The translations under genes and the position numbers were made by a program. The notes under the pieces are model-generated. The model had not been told where the DNA came from, did not search any database, and was given only the letters and a program-made list of their open reading frames with translations. Below, one piece after another: positions 18,565 through 27,281 of a stretch of DNA of 64,000 nt. Position 1 is the stretch's first letter, and each line of letters begins with the position of its first letter. This DNA is from Alteromonadaceae bacterium 2753L.S.0a.02 (lineage in GTDB: Bacteria > Pseudomonadota > Gammaproteobacteria > Pseudomonadales > Cellvibrionaceae): the NCBI GenBank assembly GCA_007827375.1, contig VISH01000002.1:2629001-2693000 (forward strand), given 5' to 3'.

Positions 18565-20757
18565 CTAATCTCCAAAATTATTTAAACTTGCCCAATACTG
18601 AATAATTCTTTTCAAGTTTTTATTGGGGTTAGTGAGATCGATAAAGTCGTCAACACCCAATTCAAAGGCAGTTCCCTCCGTTGCTCGAGAACTCGAACTA
18701 ATGCCTAATATTGGCACGTAAACTTCTGCATTCTGCGACAATTCGGCTTCCCGAATGGTGTCGACCACGCGAATAAACGTAGGGTCTTCATCGCAGTCAA
18801 TAAGAATAACCTGAGGTTCTTGTTTGTTGAGCGTCGCAGCTAATTTTGAATCTTCGGTAATGCACTCCATTGTATTCGGCAGATTTGCCAGTGCTTCCCC
18901 CACCACAGTACGCGCCTGCTCGCGGCGGCTGATTAATAGAATTGGTATAGGTGCTTGCTTTGCCTTTGCTGGCTCAATTTCCTGTACGTCCACGCTGGCA
19001 AGCGCTTCATCTTCTTCTTCGCGTGAGGCATATACATTTTTGAATGCGGTTTCCAACTCGAACAAACCAACAGGTTTATCGACCAGTTGCACGTAATCAT
19101 TTTCGATAAAACCCTGGTTTGCGAGAATACGTTGCTGGCGCTTACTCGCTGCAATAAGCTGGTGGGTATACCGTAATTCCGGGTGTTCTATGAGGGCGTT
19201 GTTAAACTCTTTCGCGTCCACATCGCCTTCATCCGCAAAAAACAAAACACTGTCGATGGGTTTGCTGTCTTTGTAGCTTTGCACTAACAGTAATTGCGCT
19301 TTTTTGTAGTTGGATTCGGTAAAGACAGTAAAACCCAAAGCATTTAGCTCACGCCGCTTGGCGTCGAGAATTCGCAGGTATTTGTGCACCAGTAAAATTC
19401 GATTATTTTGAAAGGTGTTTTTATGGAAATCCAACTGCCCGGTTTGGTCGGCAATATCGAATTTGGCATCCATGCGGTAGGTAACACCTTCGTTGGGTAT
19501 TTCGTTGATTTCGATGCTTCCATTCATAAGCTCAGCAATGCCGCGCGCTACTGCGAATGACAAATTTGCCTGTGGCAGCCGATCGCTATCATCACTGAAA
19601 AAGCGCTTGCGCTGTTGTGCCGAATAGCTGGAAATATTGAGATATAGCTCCCCTGCCGTTTCATATTCCCTTAAAAATTCCACTTCGAACAATATTATGC
19701 CTTTGTCCATATTCTTAATACAGTGAGACAGCAGCGTTCGAATAACCTGGGAAAGTCGCGATGCATCGCCTTTAAGTCGCATAGGTAACGTTGGTGACAG
19801 CGAGGTTTCAATGTAAATGCCATCAAACTCAGCGTCGTCAATATACTCCGCAACAATATGCTGTAACTCGTGACGAATATTAAAAACTTTGTTTTTAAGG
19901 GCTAATTCTTTATTAAGTACATTATTAAAATCACTGACATCTTCAAACACCCGCTCGAAATCACGCTCACAACGTTTAAGGGCGCTTTGGTTGGCAATAC
20001 CATTTTCCATATCGCGCATGGCCTGGCGGGTTTGCGCCACAATGGTGTGCAAATCAGCTCTTAAACACCCTAAAAATTCCCGGTTTAATTGCGCACTGGC
20101 GCGGGTATCACGTTTTTCCTCTTCGATAGATTGCGTTTTGCGTGCCAGTGCATAGGCCGCTTCCAGGCGCTCCCAGTAGTTTTCAGAAATCAAACGGCAT
20201 TGATGGGTGAGTATGAGATAAAACACCAGCATGAGTACCGCGTACAGGTGTGAAGTTACTTCGCCAACAAAGAAGGCTGAAAATGCGGCAGGCACCAGAC
20301 CAAAAAACTGGTAATAGGATAAAAATTTTTGATAAGGCGCGAAGGCGTGTGCCGTGGTTGAAAAAAATACTACGGTGTACAACCACAGCAGCGGAGCTTC
20401 GTTCGTCATGCTGAGTTTGAGTGTCACGCTCACGAGGATGACAGCCCACCAGAAGGCGCCTAGCAGGGTTGCCACAAAATAGCTATTGCGCCAGCGTTGC
20501 GGTGCCCGGGGGTAGAGTTGATCAAAGCGGAAAAGGAAGAAACCACGAAGCAGAGTAATGAGCAATAAGCCTATGGTAAGCGTTACGGTCAGATCGCGAT
20601 TCTCGTCGATAAAACGCCCGCCCATAAGGCAAATCAGATAAGCTAAAAAATTAAAAACCAAACCACGGCGACTGTATTTGGCCATGCGCGCATCGGTTTC
20701 ATGCATGATGCGCCGGTCTTTTTGAACCTTACTGGTAGGGATAAAAAAACTAAACAT
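18565..20757 (-). CDS. Membrane hybrid histidine kinase-like protein, catalytically degenerate
   Basis: The 730-residue protein has about six membrane helices (residues 30-190), a coiled region, a DHp-like helix pair (225-290), an ATPase-like domain (290-435) and two receiver-like domains (about 450-575 and 603-725). Catalytic positions are lost: the phospho-acceptor H-box reads FLGCLRADLHT with Ala234 where His is expected; the N-box reads LLSHCIKN with His345 in place of Asn; and the G1 box is absent. The first receiver has no clear phospho-acceptor Asp. The second retains one (D654 in ILIDCDEDP). It therefore looks like a pseudokinase scaffold or sensor rather than an autophosphorylating kinase. 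It stands alone, convergent with xthA. The architecture is confident; its partner and signal are unknown. Confidence 0.85.
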   Translation of the reverse strand: MFSFFIPTSKVQKDRRIMHETDARMAKYSRRGLVFNFLAYLICLMGGRFIDENRDLTVTLTIGLLLITLLRGFFLFRFDQLYPRAPQRWRNSYFVATLLGAFWWAVILVSVTLKLSMTNEAPLLWLYTVVFFSTTAHAFAPYQKFLSYYQFFGLVPAAFSAFFVGEVTSHLYAVLMLVFYLILTHQCRLISENYWERLEAAYALARKTQSIEEEKRDTRASAQLNREFLGCLRADLHTIVAQTRQAMRDMENGIANQSALKRCERDFERVFEDVSDFNNVLNKELALKNKVFNIRHELQHIVAEYIDDAEFDGIYIETSLSPTLPMRLKGDASRLSQVIRTLLSHCIKNMDKGIILFEVEFLREYETAGELYLNISSYSAQQRKRFFSDDSDRLPQANLSFAVARGIAELMNGSIEINEIPNEGVTYRMDAKFDIADQTGQLDFHKNTFQNNRILLVHKYLRILDAKRRELNALGFTVFTESNYKKAQLLLVQSYKDSKPIDSVLFFADEGDVDAKEFNNALIEHPELRYTHQLIAASKRQQRILANQGFIENDYVQLVDKPVGLFELETAFKNVYASREEEDEALASVDVQEIEPAKAKQAPIPILLISRREQARTVVGEALANLPNTMECITEDSKLAATLNKQEPQVILIDCDEDPTFIRVVDTIREAELSQNAEVYVPILGISSSSRATEGTAFELGVDDFIDLTNPNKNLKRIIQYWASLNNFGD

Positions 20758-20944
20758 TGCTTACGTCGCCCCGCCCGTTGTCACCCTGTTTTAATGTTTT
20801 CGATGGCCTTCTGTAAACCGGGCCATTTCATATTCTGGCGTCCTGCCATGTCTGTTGTCCTCAAAGGCGCGTATTCTACTCCTGACGCCTGCCAAGTAAC
20901 AGTGTGGCAACAGGCGTCAGTTCGATCGTTTTCAGAACACAGGT

Positions 20945-21874
20945 TTAAAGCTGTTCTATGAGTTGTGGTACCACATCGAACAGGTCGGCAACCAGGCCAT
21001 AATCAGCCACCTGGAATATGGGAGCTTCCTCATCTTTATTGATGGCAACGATAACTTTGGAATCTTTCATCCCAGCCAAATGCTGTATCGCGCCCGATAT
21101 ACCTATCGCAATATATAGTTCAGGTGCGACCACTTTGCCGGTTTGCCCCACTTGCATATCGTTGGGAACAAAGCCGGCATCAACTGCGGCTCGAGAGGCT
21201 CCCACTGCAGCATCCAGCTTGTCTGCCAGTTGATAGAGTAGCTGAAAATTATCGCTACTTTGAACGCCACGACCACCGGAAACAACTATACGTGCTGCAG
21301 TTAATTCAGGTCGATCGGAAGTTGCGAGTTCCTGGCTGTCAAATGCGGATAAATTTTGTTCGGCAGTTGTGGCAATGTCCTCAACCGCAGCATTCCCACC
21401 TTCAGCACCGACGGCGTCAAAAGCAGTCCCACGAATGGTAAGAAATTTTATTGGGTCGCTACTGGAGACAGTGGCAATTACATTGCCTGCATAAATAGGT
21501 CGTTTAAATGTGCTCTCGCTATCGATCGCTATAACATCAGAAAGTGGCTGACAATCTTTGAGCGCAGCGGCACGTGGTAAAATATTTTTACCTGTTGTTG
21601 TTGCGCAGGCGAGCACATGGCTGTAGCTATCGGCAAGTTCGGAGATCAGTGGAGCAACAGCTTCAGCCAATTGATGCTCCAAACCCGAATTATCGGCAAG
21701 TAATACTTTGGTTACGCCGCTGGCCTGACTGGCGCTATCGGCGACGCTCTTACAGTCACAACCTGCTACCAAAACGTGAACATCTGCATCAATTAATTGT
21801 GCCGCCGCAAGGGTGTGCAAAGTAGCAGGTTTCAAGTTTTGATTATCGTGTTCAGCAACTACCAATACACTCAT
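20945..21874 (-). CDS. etfA: Electron transfer flavoprotein alpha subunit
   Basis: The 309-residue protein has the ETF alpha N-terminal domain and the conserved C-terminal FAD-binding domain (VSGGRGVQSSDNF, VGASRAAVDAG, QVGQTGKVVAPELYIAIGI, SGAIQH). With EtfB it carries electrons from acyl-CoA dehydrogenases and other flavin dehydrogenases to ETF:ubiquinone oxidoreductase. Its start overlaps the etfB stop by 4 bases, so the two are translationally coupled. The partner oxidoreductase gene lies divergently about 430 bases upstream of etfB. Confidence 0.96.
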   Translation of the reverse strand: MSVLVVAEHDNQNLKPATLHTLAAAQLIDADVHVLVAGCDCKSVADSASQASGVTKVLLADNSGLEHQLAEAVAPLISELADSYSHVLACATTTGKNILPRAAALKDCQPLSDVIAIDSESTFKRPIYAGNVIATVSSSDPIKFLTIRGTAFDAVGAEGGNAAVEDIATTAEQNLSAFDSQELATSDRPELTAARIVVSGGRGVQSSDNFQLLYQLADKLDAAVGASRAAVDAGFVPNDMQVGQTGKVVAPELYIAIGISGAIQHLAGMKDSKVIVAINKDEEAPIFQVADYGLVADLFDVVPQLIEQL

Positions 21875-22623
21875 GAGATCACCTTTGCTTCATTTTTTAG
21901 TTTTTCAACCAATTCTGCGACATCGCTAACTTTAATACCTGCTTTTCGTTCTTCCGGTGCACTCACCGACAAGATTTTGGTTCGTGCGCTAACATCAACG
22001 CCCAATTCACCTACCGGTATAACTTCCAAGGGTTTTTTCTTGGCTTTCATAATGTTAGGGAGTGCCGCATAGCGAGGTTCATTCAAGCGTAAATCGGTGG
22101 TTACAATTGCAGGTAACTGCAATTTCAAGGTTTCAAGACCGCCATCAATCTCTCGAGTTACAGCGACTGTACCCTCCTCAATTTTAACTTCAGAGGCAAA
22201 TGTGCCTTGCGGTAAATTTGCTAAAGCGGCTAACATTTGACCGGTTTGGTTGTTGTCTCCATCGATGGATTGTTTGCCCATGATTACCAGACCAGGCGCT
22301 TCTTTTTCGACAATTTTGTGCAGCAGTTTGGCTACTATCAGAGGCTCAAGCGCTTCATCACACTCCACTAAAATGGCACGATCAGCACCCAGTGCCATTG
22401 ATGAACGCAGTTGCTCCTGCGCTTTAGTTGTCCCGATGGAAACAACAACCACCTCGTCAGCTTTGCCTTTTTCTTTGAGACGTATCGCCTCTTCTACCGC
22501 AATTTCACAAAAAGGATTGATTGACATTTTGACGTTGGCGATATCAACATCACTGCCATCAGTGTTGGGTCTTACTTTAACGTTGTAATCGACCACTCTT
22601 TTAACTGGCACTAGAATCTTCAT
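21871..22623 (-). CDS. etfB: Electron transfer flavoprotein beta subunit
   Basis: The 250-residue protein begins MKILVPVKRVVDYNVKV, the typical EtfB start. It carries the AMP-binding and domain-III features of the family, including GKQSIDGDNNQTGQMLA and the ETF beta signature region near residue 170 (TREIDGGLETLKLQLPA). It forms the heterodimer with EtfA, whose gene overlaps its stop codon by 4 bases. The pair feeds electrons from fatty-acid and amino-acid oxidation into the quinone pool. Confidence 0.96.
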   Translation of the reverse strand: MKILVPVKRVVDYNVKVRPNTDGSDVDIANVKMSINPFCEIAVEEAIRLKEKGKADEVVVVSIGTTKAQEQLRSSMALGADRAILVECDEALEPLIVAKLLHKIVEKEAPGLVIMGKQSIDGDNNQTGQMLAALANLPQGTFASEVKIEEGTVAVTREIDGGLETLKLQLPAIVTTDLRLNEPRYAALPNIMKAKKKPLEVIPVGELGVDVSARTKILSVSAPEERKAGIKVSDVAELVEKLKNEAKVIS

Positions 22624-23054
22624 GTTCTAACTATCTCCTGCAAACACTTTTTTAGAGTTTAGCTGCGAAATGGTGCGTAGTATAGCGTGACACGGCTACT
22701 GCCGGGGCGCGATCTCGGTGTAAAATAAATTTAAGCCCTGCATAACAATTTTTTGGTTGTTTTTGACAGATCAAAAGCCAAGATTTGATATTGGTCGGCT
22801 GAAAAATCGCTTTTTATACTGTGATTACAATATTTCGCCATAGAAATTTTAACGGCTTTAACAACACGAGCGCATGTAAACAAATAAGCAGGTTGTTGAA
22901 AACCGTGTTACGTCGCAGCCGTAGTGTTAAAAACAGGCTCAAATTGCTTATTTACCGGGTGTAAACTCGACTTTTTCGTCTGTTTTTGCCTGGCTTGGTC
23001 CGCGTCGCCTACGTCTTTTTAGAAGCTGCTCGGTTTTAATAGGGGAGAACCTGC
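22624..23054. other. Divergent intergenic region between etfB and ETF-QO genes with possible structured element
   Basis: The 430 bases must hold both divergent promoters. A perfect TTGACA at 22763-22768 has only a poor -10 (TGATAT, 22786-22791). From 22882 to about 23040 lies a sequence rich in short inverted repeats: AAATAAGCA (22882-22890) pairs with TGCTTATTT (22945-22953), and TTTAC/GTAAA occur in ATTTACCGGGTGTAAACTC. No open frame covers it. It resembles, from memory, dispersed intergenic elements seen in other gammaproteobacteria. Confidence 0.4.
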
Positions 23055-24701
23055 GTGAATTATTCAGATAGAGAATCCATGGAGTACGACGTTGTTGTGG
23101 TCGGTGCTGGCCCGGCGGGGCTCAGCGCGGCATGCCGCCTTAAACAACTCAATCCGGAAACCAATGTGTGCGTGGTTGAAAAAGGCTCGGAAGTTGGTGC
23201 GCATATACTGTCGGGAGCCGTGTTTGAGCCGAGCGCTCTAAATGAATTATTCGAAGATTGGGCAAACAATGACGCCCCGTTGCTTACACCTGTTTCTGAG
23301 GACAGAGCCTACCTTCTCAGAAATGACCAAAAAGCCATCAAAATTCCCAATATGTTCGTGCCAAAAACCATGCACAACACAGGTAATTTTGTTATTAGTT
23401 TGGGTAATCTTTGCCGCTGGCTGGCCGATCAGGCTGAAACTCTGGGTGTTGAAATATTCCCAGGATTTACGGCCGCGGAGCTCGCTATCGGCGACGACGG
23501 CGCGGTAAAAGGCGTTATTACCGGTGACATGGGTGTGTCCGCAGACGGTTCCCATAAAGACAGCTACATGGCTGGTATGGTGCTCCTCGGGCGCTACACT
23601 TTACTGGCCGAAGGCTGTCGCGGCCATCTCGGCAAAAAGGCAATTCGCCGCTTTGGTTTGGATGAAGCGAAGCAAGCACAACATTACGGACTGGGCCTAA
23701 AAGAGCTCTGGAAGATTCCAGCAGAAAAGCACAAGCCTGGCTTGGTTATCCATACTGCGGGTTGGCCTCTCGCCGAATCGCAATCGGCTGGCGGTGGTTT
23801 TTTGTATCACCTTGAAAACAATCAAGTAGCTGTCGGCCTAATCACCGACCTGTCATATAGCAACCCGCACCTTAGCCCATACGATGAATTTCAACGCTAC
23901 AAACATCACCCAGTAATCAAAGGGTTTCTGGATGGCGGTGAGCGGATCGCGTACGGTGCACGAGCCTTGGTAAAGGGAGGCTTGCAAGCCTTGCCGCAAA
24001 TGCATTTCCCGGGTGGAATCCTGCTTGGTGACGATGCTGGCACGCTAAATTTTGCAAAAATTAAGGGTACCCATACAGCGATGAAAAGTGGCATGCTGGC
24101 TGCAGAAACGGTACATGAAGCCCTCCAAGTCGCCGAATCCCCAGCCGCACTCGCTAACGTTGAAGAGCGTTTCAAAAAGAGTTGGGCCTATCGCGAACTC
24201 CATCTTCAGCGCAATTTTGGCCCTGCGCAGCACCGCTGGGGAAATCTTCTTGGCTCCGCCTACGCTTTTATCGATATCAATATCTGTAACGGCGCCCTGC
24301 CCTGGACCTTACAAGATCCAACACCGGACCACGAAACACTGAAGCGCGCAGATACAAGTCCCAAAATCAATTACCCGAAACCGGATGGCAAAATTAGTTT
24401 CGATAAGTTGTCATCCGTATATCTATCAAATACCAATCACGAAGAAGATCAACCCTGTCACCTGCAGCTGAGTGATCCAGGGTTGCCCATTAGTGAAAAT
24501 CTGCCGCTCTACAATGAACCGGCACAGCGTTACTGCCCGGCTGGGGTTTATGAAGTGATAACCGAGGGTGGCGAACCCAGATTCCAGATTAACGCGCAAA
24601 ACTGTGTGCATTGTAAAACCTGCGATATCAAAGATCCGCTGCAGAACATAACCTGGGTGTGCCCCGAGGGCGGTGGCGGTCCAAACTACCCTAATATGTA
24701 G
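23055..24701 (+). CDS. etfD: Electron transfer flavoprotein-ubiquinone oxidoreductase
   Basis: The 548-residue membrane-associated flavoprotein oxidises ETF and reduces ubiquinone. An N-terminal FAD-binding motif (VVVGAGPAGLSAACRL, residues 12-27) and the second FAD/quinone region (GGILLGDDAGTLNFAKIKG) are visible. A C-terminal ferredoxin-like 4Fe-4S domain has cysteines in YCPAGVYEV, NCVHCKTCDIKDP and WVCPEGGGGP. The GTG at 23055 is chosen over the ATG at 23079 because AGGGGAG sits about 7 bases upstream of it. It is divergent from etfBA, its functional partner. Confidence 0.96.
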   Translation: MNYSDRESMEYDVVVVGAGPAGLSAACRLKQLNPETNVCVVEKGSEVGAHILSGAVFEPSALNELFEDWANNDAPLLTPVSEDRAYLLRNDQKAIKIPNMFVPKTMHNTGNFVISLGNLCRWLADQAETLGVEIFPGFTAAELAIGDDGAVKGVITGDMGVSADGSHKDSYMAGMVLLGRYTLLAEGCRGHLGKKAIRRFGLDEAKQAQHYGLGLKELWKIPAEKHKPGLVIHTAGWPLAESQSAGGGFLYHLENNQVAVGLITDLSYSNPHLSPYDEFQRYKHHPVIKGFLDGGERIAYGARALVKGGLQALPQMHFPGGILLGDDAGTLNFAKIKGTHTAMKSGMLAAETVHEALQVAESPAALANVEERFKKSWAYRELHLQRNFGPAQHRWGNLLGSAYAFIDINICNGALPWTLQDPTPDHETLKRADTSPKINYPKPDGKISFDKLSSVYLSNTNHEEDQPCHLQLSDPGLPISENLPLYNEPAQRYCPAGVYEVITEGGEPRFQINAQNCVHCKTCDIKDPLQNITWVCPEGGGGPNYPNM

Positions 24702-24709
24702 TGAATCTG

Positions 24710-25378
24710 TTATCGCGGTCGCTCTGTGTGACTTACTCGTCCGCTCAGGCGAGATACGTAGGTCTGGGCGGCTTGGGCGTACAAAACTTCGGGTGTTTCG
24801 GTATTCGTAAAAAAACGCTCGCGACTGACAACCGTTGCGGTGTCCAACACATCACCCGAGTAGGTTTCGACGAGCAGGATTTCAAACAACGCAGTATCCC
24901 GTCCATAGCGCTGGTTGGGGTTAACTCCTTTTCCCTCATTAATTTGTTGCCAGCTATTGAGGTTGTCCTTGTAGGCGAACAAGCGTGGATACACCAAAAT
25001 TTCGCAGCCCTGGAGACGCGCGATTGTCAGAGCCTCAGCGAAGCTCAGATCAACCCAGGCTACGGCAGTGCCTGGAAAATACAATTTAAGTTCCTGTTCA
25101 AGTGCTTTTTGTAGATAGGTGCGTGAACGCGGTAACTGGGTGTTATCTCCTGTCAGTTGCAATCCAAACTGTGGTCGAGCAAGGAACAACTGTGCATTCA
25201 TGGGGAGCCGCCAGTCCCCCACGCGCATGACGCTGTGTTTATTTTTCAGGTGCAGTACAGTGAGGCTATCATTAACCATCTGCCCGGTGTAACTGGCCGT
25301 GCAGCCGCAAAGTTGAGTTATCATCAAAGTCAGTGTCAGACAGTAGCATTTGGCTTTGTGAAACGTATAAGAGACCAT
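24710..25378 (-). CDS. DUF4823-like lipoprotein
   Basis: The 222-residue product starts at the ATG at 25378, preceded by AGGG, and carries a lipoprotein signal with lipobox LCGC (Cys26). The mature part contains YLQKALEQELKLYFP, FAEALTIARLQGCEILVYP and ETYSGDVLDTATV, which match the pattern of DUF4823 proteins as I remember them. These are short envelope lipoproteins of unknown role. An open frame extends upstream to 25429, but the lipoprotein signal decides the later start. The gene is convergent with etfD and divergent from tesB. Confidence 0.7.
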   Translation of the reverse strand: MVSYTFHKAKCYCLTLTLMITQLCGCTASYTGQMVNDSLTVLHLKNKHSVMRVGDWRLPMNAQLFLARPQFGLQLTGDNTQLPRSRTYLQKALEQELKLYFPGTAVAWVDLSFAEALTIARLQGCEILVYPRLFAYKDNLNSWQQINEGKGVNPNQRYGRDTALFEILLVETYSGDVLDTATVVSRERFFTNTETPEVLYAQAAQTYVSRLSGRVSHTERPR

Positions 25379-25444
25379 TGTCGCGCCCTGAGTACAATTT
25401 GTTAGGGTTATCGGCAGAATCTGTAGCAAATTTAGGTATGCGTT

Positions 25445-26311
25445 ATGTCCGCCAACATCAGCCAGGTTTTGGAACTCGAGAAATTGGACTCCAATTTATT
25501 TCGTAACTTACATCACCGCGAAAATTTTATGGGTACGCTGTTCGGTGGGCAGGTGCTGGCGCAAGCGTTGATGGCCTGTCATCGCACTGTTGATGAGACC
25601 AATGCCTTGCCCCATTCGCTACACGGATATTTTCTACGAGCAGGCAAAAGTAACGATCCGGTAATTTATGACGTTGAAAAGGTTCGCGATGGCCAGTCCA
25701 TAAAAAGCCGACGCGTAGTTGCACGGCAATATGGCCACTCTATTTTTAATATGTCGGCATCATTCCACGTGGAGGAAACTGGATACCACCACCAAATCCC
25801 TTTCCCCAAAGTTCCCATGCCTGAAGAGCTGCTCGAAACGCAGAGCACCCTATCTCACGACTACCATATTCCTCCGGTCACCGAAGGCGGTGGCGTTATG
25901 AGCCCTTTCGAAATTCTGGCAATCGAGAGTGATATCTTCGATGAAAGCGATAACAGGCCAGCAGAGGCAATGTTTTGGATGCGTGCCAAAGAACCTCTGT
26001 CGCAAAATATTATTGACCATTACTGTACACTGGCCTTTGCTTCAGATCTGGGCTTGCTCGCGACAACCTTGCTGCCCCACGGCGTAAGTATTATTTCCGG
26101 TAAAATTGCAGCTGCCAGTATCGACCACGCAATCTGGTTTCATTCTTCAAATTTTAGAGCAGATGACTGGTTACTGTGTAAAACATTTAGCCCCTGGGCT
26201 GGTGCGGCGAGAGGGTTTGCGCACGGCAGCATCTACACTCGCAATGGTGAACTCATTCTATCTACTTGCCAGGAAGGACTGATTCGCCCCATCACTGCCG
26301 TAAACCCGTAA
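25445..26311 (+). CDS. tesB: Acyl-CoA thioesterase II
   Basis: The 288-residue double hotdog enzyme hydrolyses medium- and long-chain acyl-CoA. The N-terminal block LFRNLHHRENFMGTLFGGQV, the Asp in FASDLGLLATTL, and the C-terminal block SIDHAIWFHS ... GFAHGSIYTRNGELI are those of TesB. Length equals that of E. coli TesB (286). It stands alone, with a promoter presumably in the short gap shared with the divergent lipoprotein gene. Confidence 0.95.
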   Translation: MSANISQVLELEKLDSNLFRNLHHRENFMGTLFGGQVLAQALMACHRTVDETNALPHSLHGYFLRAGKSNDPVIYDVEKVRDGQSIKSRRVVARQYGHSIFNMSASFHVEETGYHHQIPFPKVPMPEELLETQSTLSHDYHIPPVTEGGGVMSPFEILAIESDIFDESDNRPAEAMFWMRAKEPLSQNIIDHYCTLAFASDLGLLATTLLPHGVSIISGKIAAASIDHAIWFHSSNFRADDWLLCKTFSPWAGAARGFAHGSIYTRNGELILSTCQEGLIRPITAVNP

Positions 26312-26476
26312 TAGTGGCATCCGCGGTGCCGGTTCCTGGATCGAGTTGAGGCGCCTTAGCAGTCCGAAATTATAACGGCCAGAAACTGGTACTTTAGACG
26401 CATTCTCAAACCGGACAACAGCTTGCAATTACCCCGCTATACTCAATAAAAAGCGTTTAACAAGGAAAACTTGAGT

Positions 26477-26809
26477 ATGAGCAGAGTGACCGTTTCTGAT
26501 GCCGTTAACTACCTTGAAGATTTACTTCAGGCTATTACCAATGCCTATTGGGAAACAAGTGAAATAAATCGCAAAGATTGTATCTTCGATTTAGTGACTG
26601 TGATTTACGGCGAACTCAATGAAATTGCAAAACTCAGCGTTTCTGATCATACCATGACTTACGAACCCATCACCGCAGCATTTCACAACAGCGAAACGAA
26701 TCTGCGCACTGTGCGCAATAATATCGACAGTTGGTTCCCCCGAAATTCTACAGCCAAACAACTTCAAAAATGTATTCCACCGGTGTGCGCGCTATTTGAA
26801 TTCATTTAG
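26477..26809 (+). CDS. Small conserved-looking protein of unknown function
   Basis: A 110-residue soluble protein, acidic to neutral, with no signal peptide or membrane segment. It is predicted mostly helical by eye (VSDAVNYLEDLLQAITNAYW, then a Lys/Asn-rich middle). The ATG at 26477 is preceded by AAGGAA about 10 bases upstream, which is good evidence for expression. I do not recognise a family. A TTG two codons upstream is a less likely start. Confidence 0.6.
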   Translation: MSRVTVSDAVNYLEDLLQAITNAYWETSEINRKDCIFDLVTVIYGELNEIAKLSVSDHTMTYEPITAAFHNSETNLRTVRNNIDSWFPRNSTAKQLQKCIPPVCALFEFI

Positions 26810-27119
26810 TCAATACCTACAGGTTATTAAAACCGTTTTTCATAAAAATAGGTGAGGCAAAGCATCTTGAGTTTTTAAATGTCGTTGTTGGTAAATCTGT
26901 ATTGCTTTTTAAGCCCTTCATAAAATATAGAATTTTATGACATAGGGAAAAACTATCAATCTACCCCTAAATGTCTACTAACCGCCGAGGCCATGGTCTT
27001 GCTGGAATCACTTATTTTCGAGCAACTTTGTTATAGCAGAGGCGTAATTGCAAAATGGCTTCTATTAAGAAATGTTTTAAAAGTGCTTTCGGGAAAAGTG
27101 GCGAATTCGGGGAATTCGC
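26810..27119. other. Intergenic stretch before the small-RNA candidate
   Basis: No gene is supported; a 69-codon frame at 26993-27202 lacks a ribosome binding site. A perfect inverted repeat GCGAATTC (27101-27108) - GGG - GAATTCGC (27112-27119) directly precedes a TAATAC hexamer and could be an operator or a first hairpin. Confidence 0.4.
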
Positions 27120-27268
27120 TAATACTTGTAATTACTGGTGACGTACATCCCCCCAAGTCTGTTGTCACCAGTAGAGCTCCCAGTAGCTCGTTGAGGATAT
27201 AGTCCTTAATGTTTCACTCCTAATGGTCCTGGCCCGGTGTTCCCCCCCAGAAACGCCGGGCTTTTTTT
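27120..27268 (+). ncRNA. Candidate small RNA with two C-rich hairpin loops
   Basis: A -10-like TAATAC at 27120-27125 is followed by a perfect 9-bp stem ACTGGTGAC (27134-27142) / GTCACCAGT (27164-27172), whose 21-base loop contains CCCCCC. A strong terminator hairpin at 27232-27268 comes next, and its loop contains CCCCCCC. No open frame with a ribosome binding site spans the interval and the nearest upstream gene ends 310 bases away. Exposed C-rich loops could pair with Shine-Dalgarno sequences. No matching -35 box was found; it could also be a long 3' UTR. Confidence 0.35.
27232..27268 (+). terminator. Rho-independent terminator, plus strand
   Basis: Stem GCCCGGTGTT / AACGCCGGGC (10 bp with one G-U) and loop CCCCCCCAGA are followed by seven T. 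The opposite orientation has no T run, so it does not terminate trmH; it ends a plus-strand transcript. Confidence 0.85.
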
Positions 27269-27281
27269 ATGTTGCTGTTAT

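Noticed and set aside
24701..25114. 137-codon plus-strand frame
   Set aside because: It lies antisense to the lipoprotein gene, which has a lipobox and family motifs.
26993..27202. 69-codon frame in the small-RNA region
   Set aside because: It lacks a ribosome binding site and crosses two perfect inverted repeats, which points to noncoding function.
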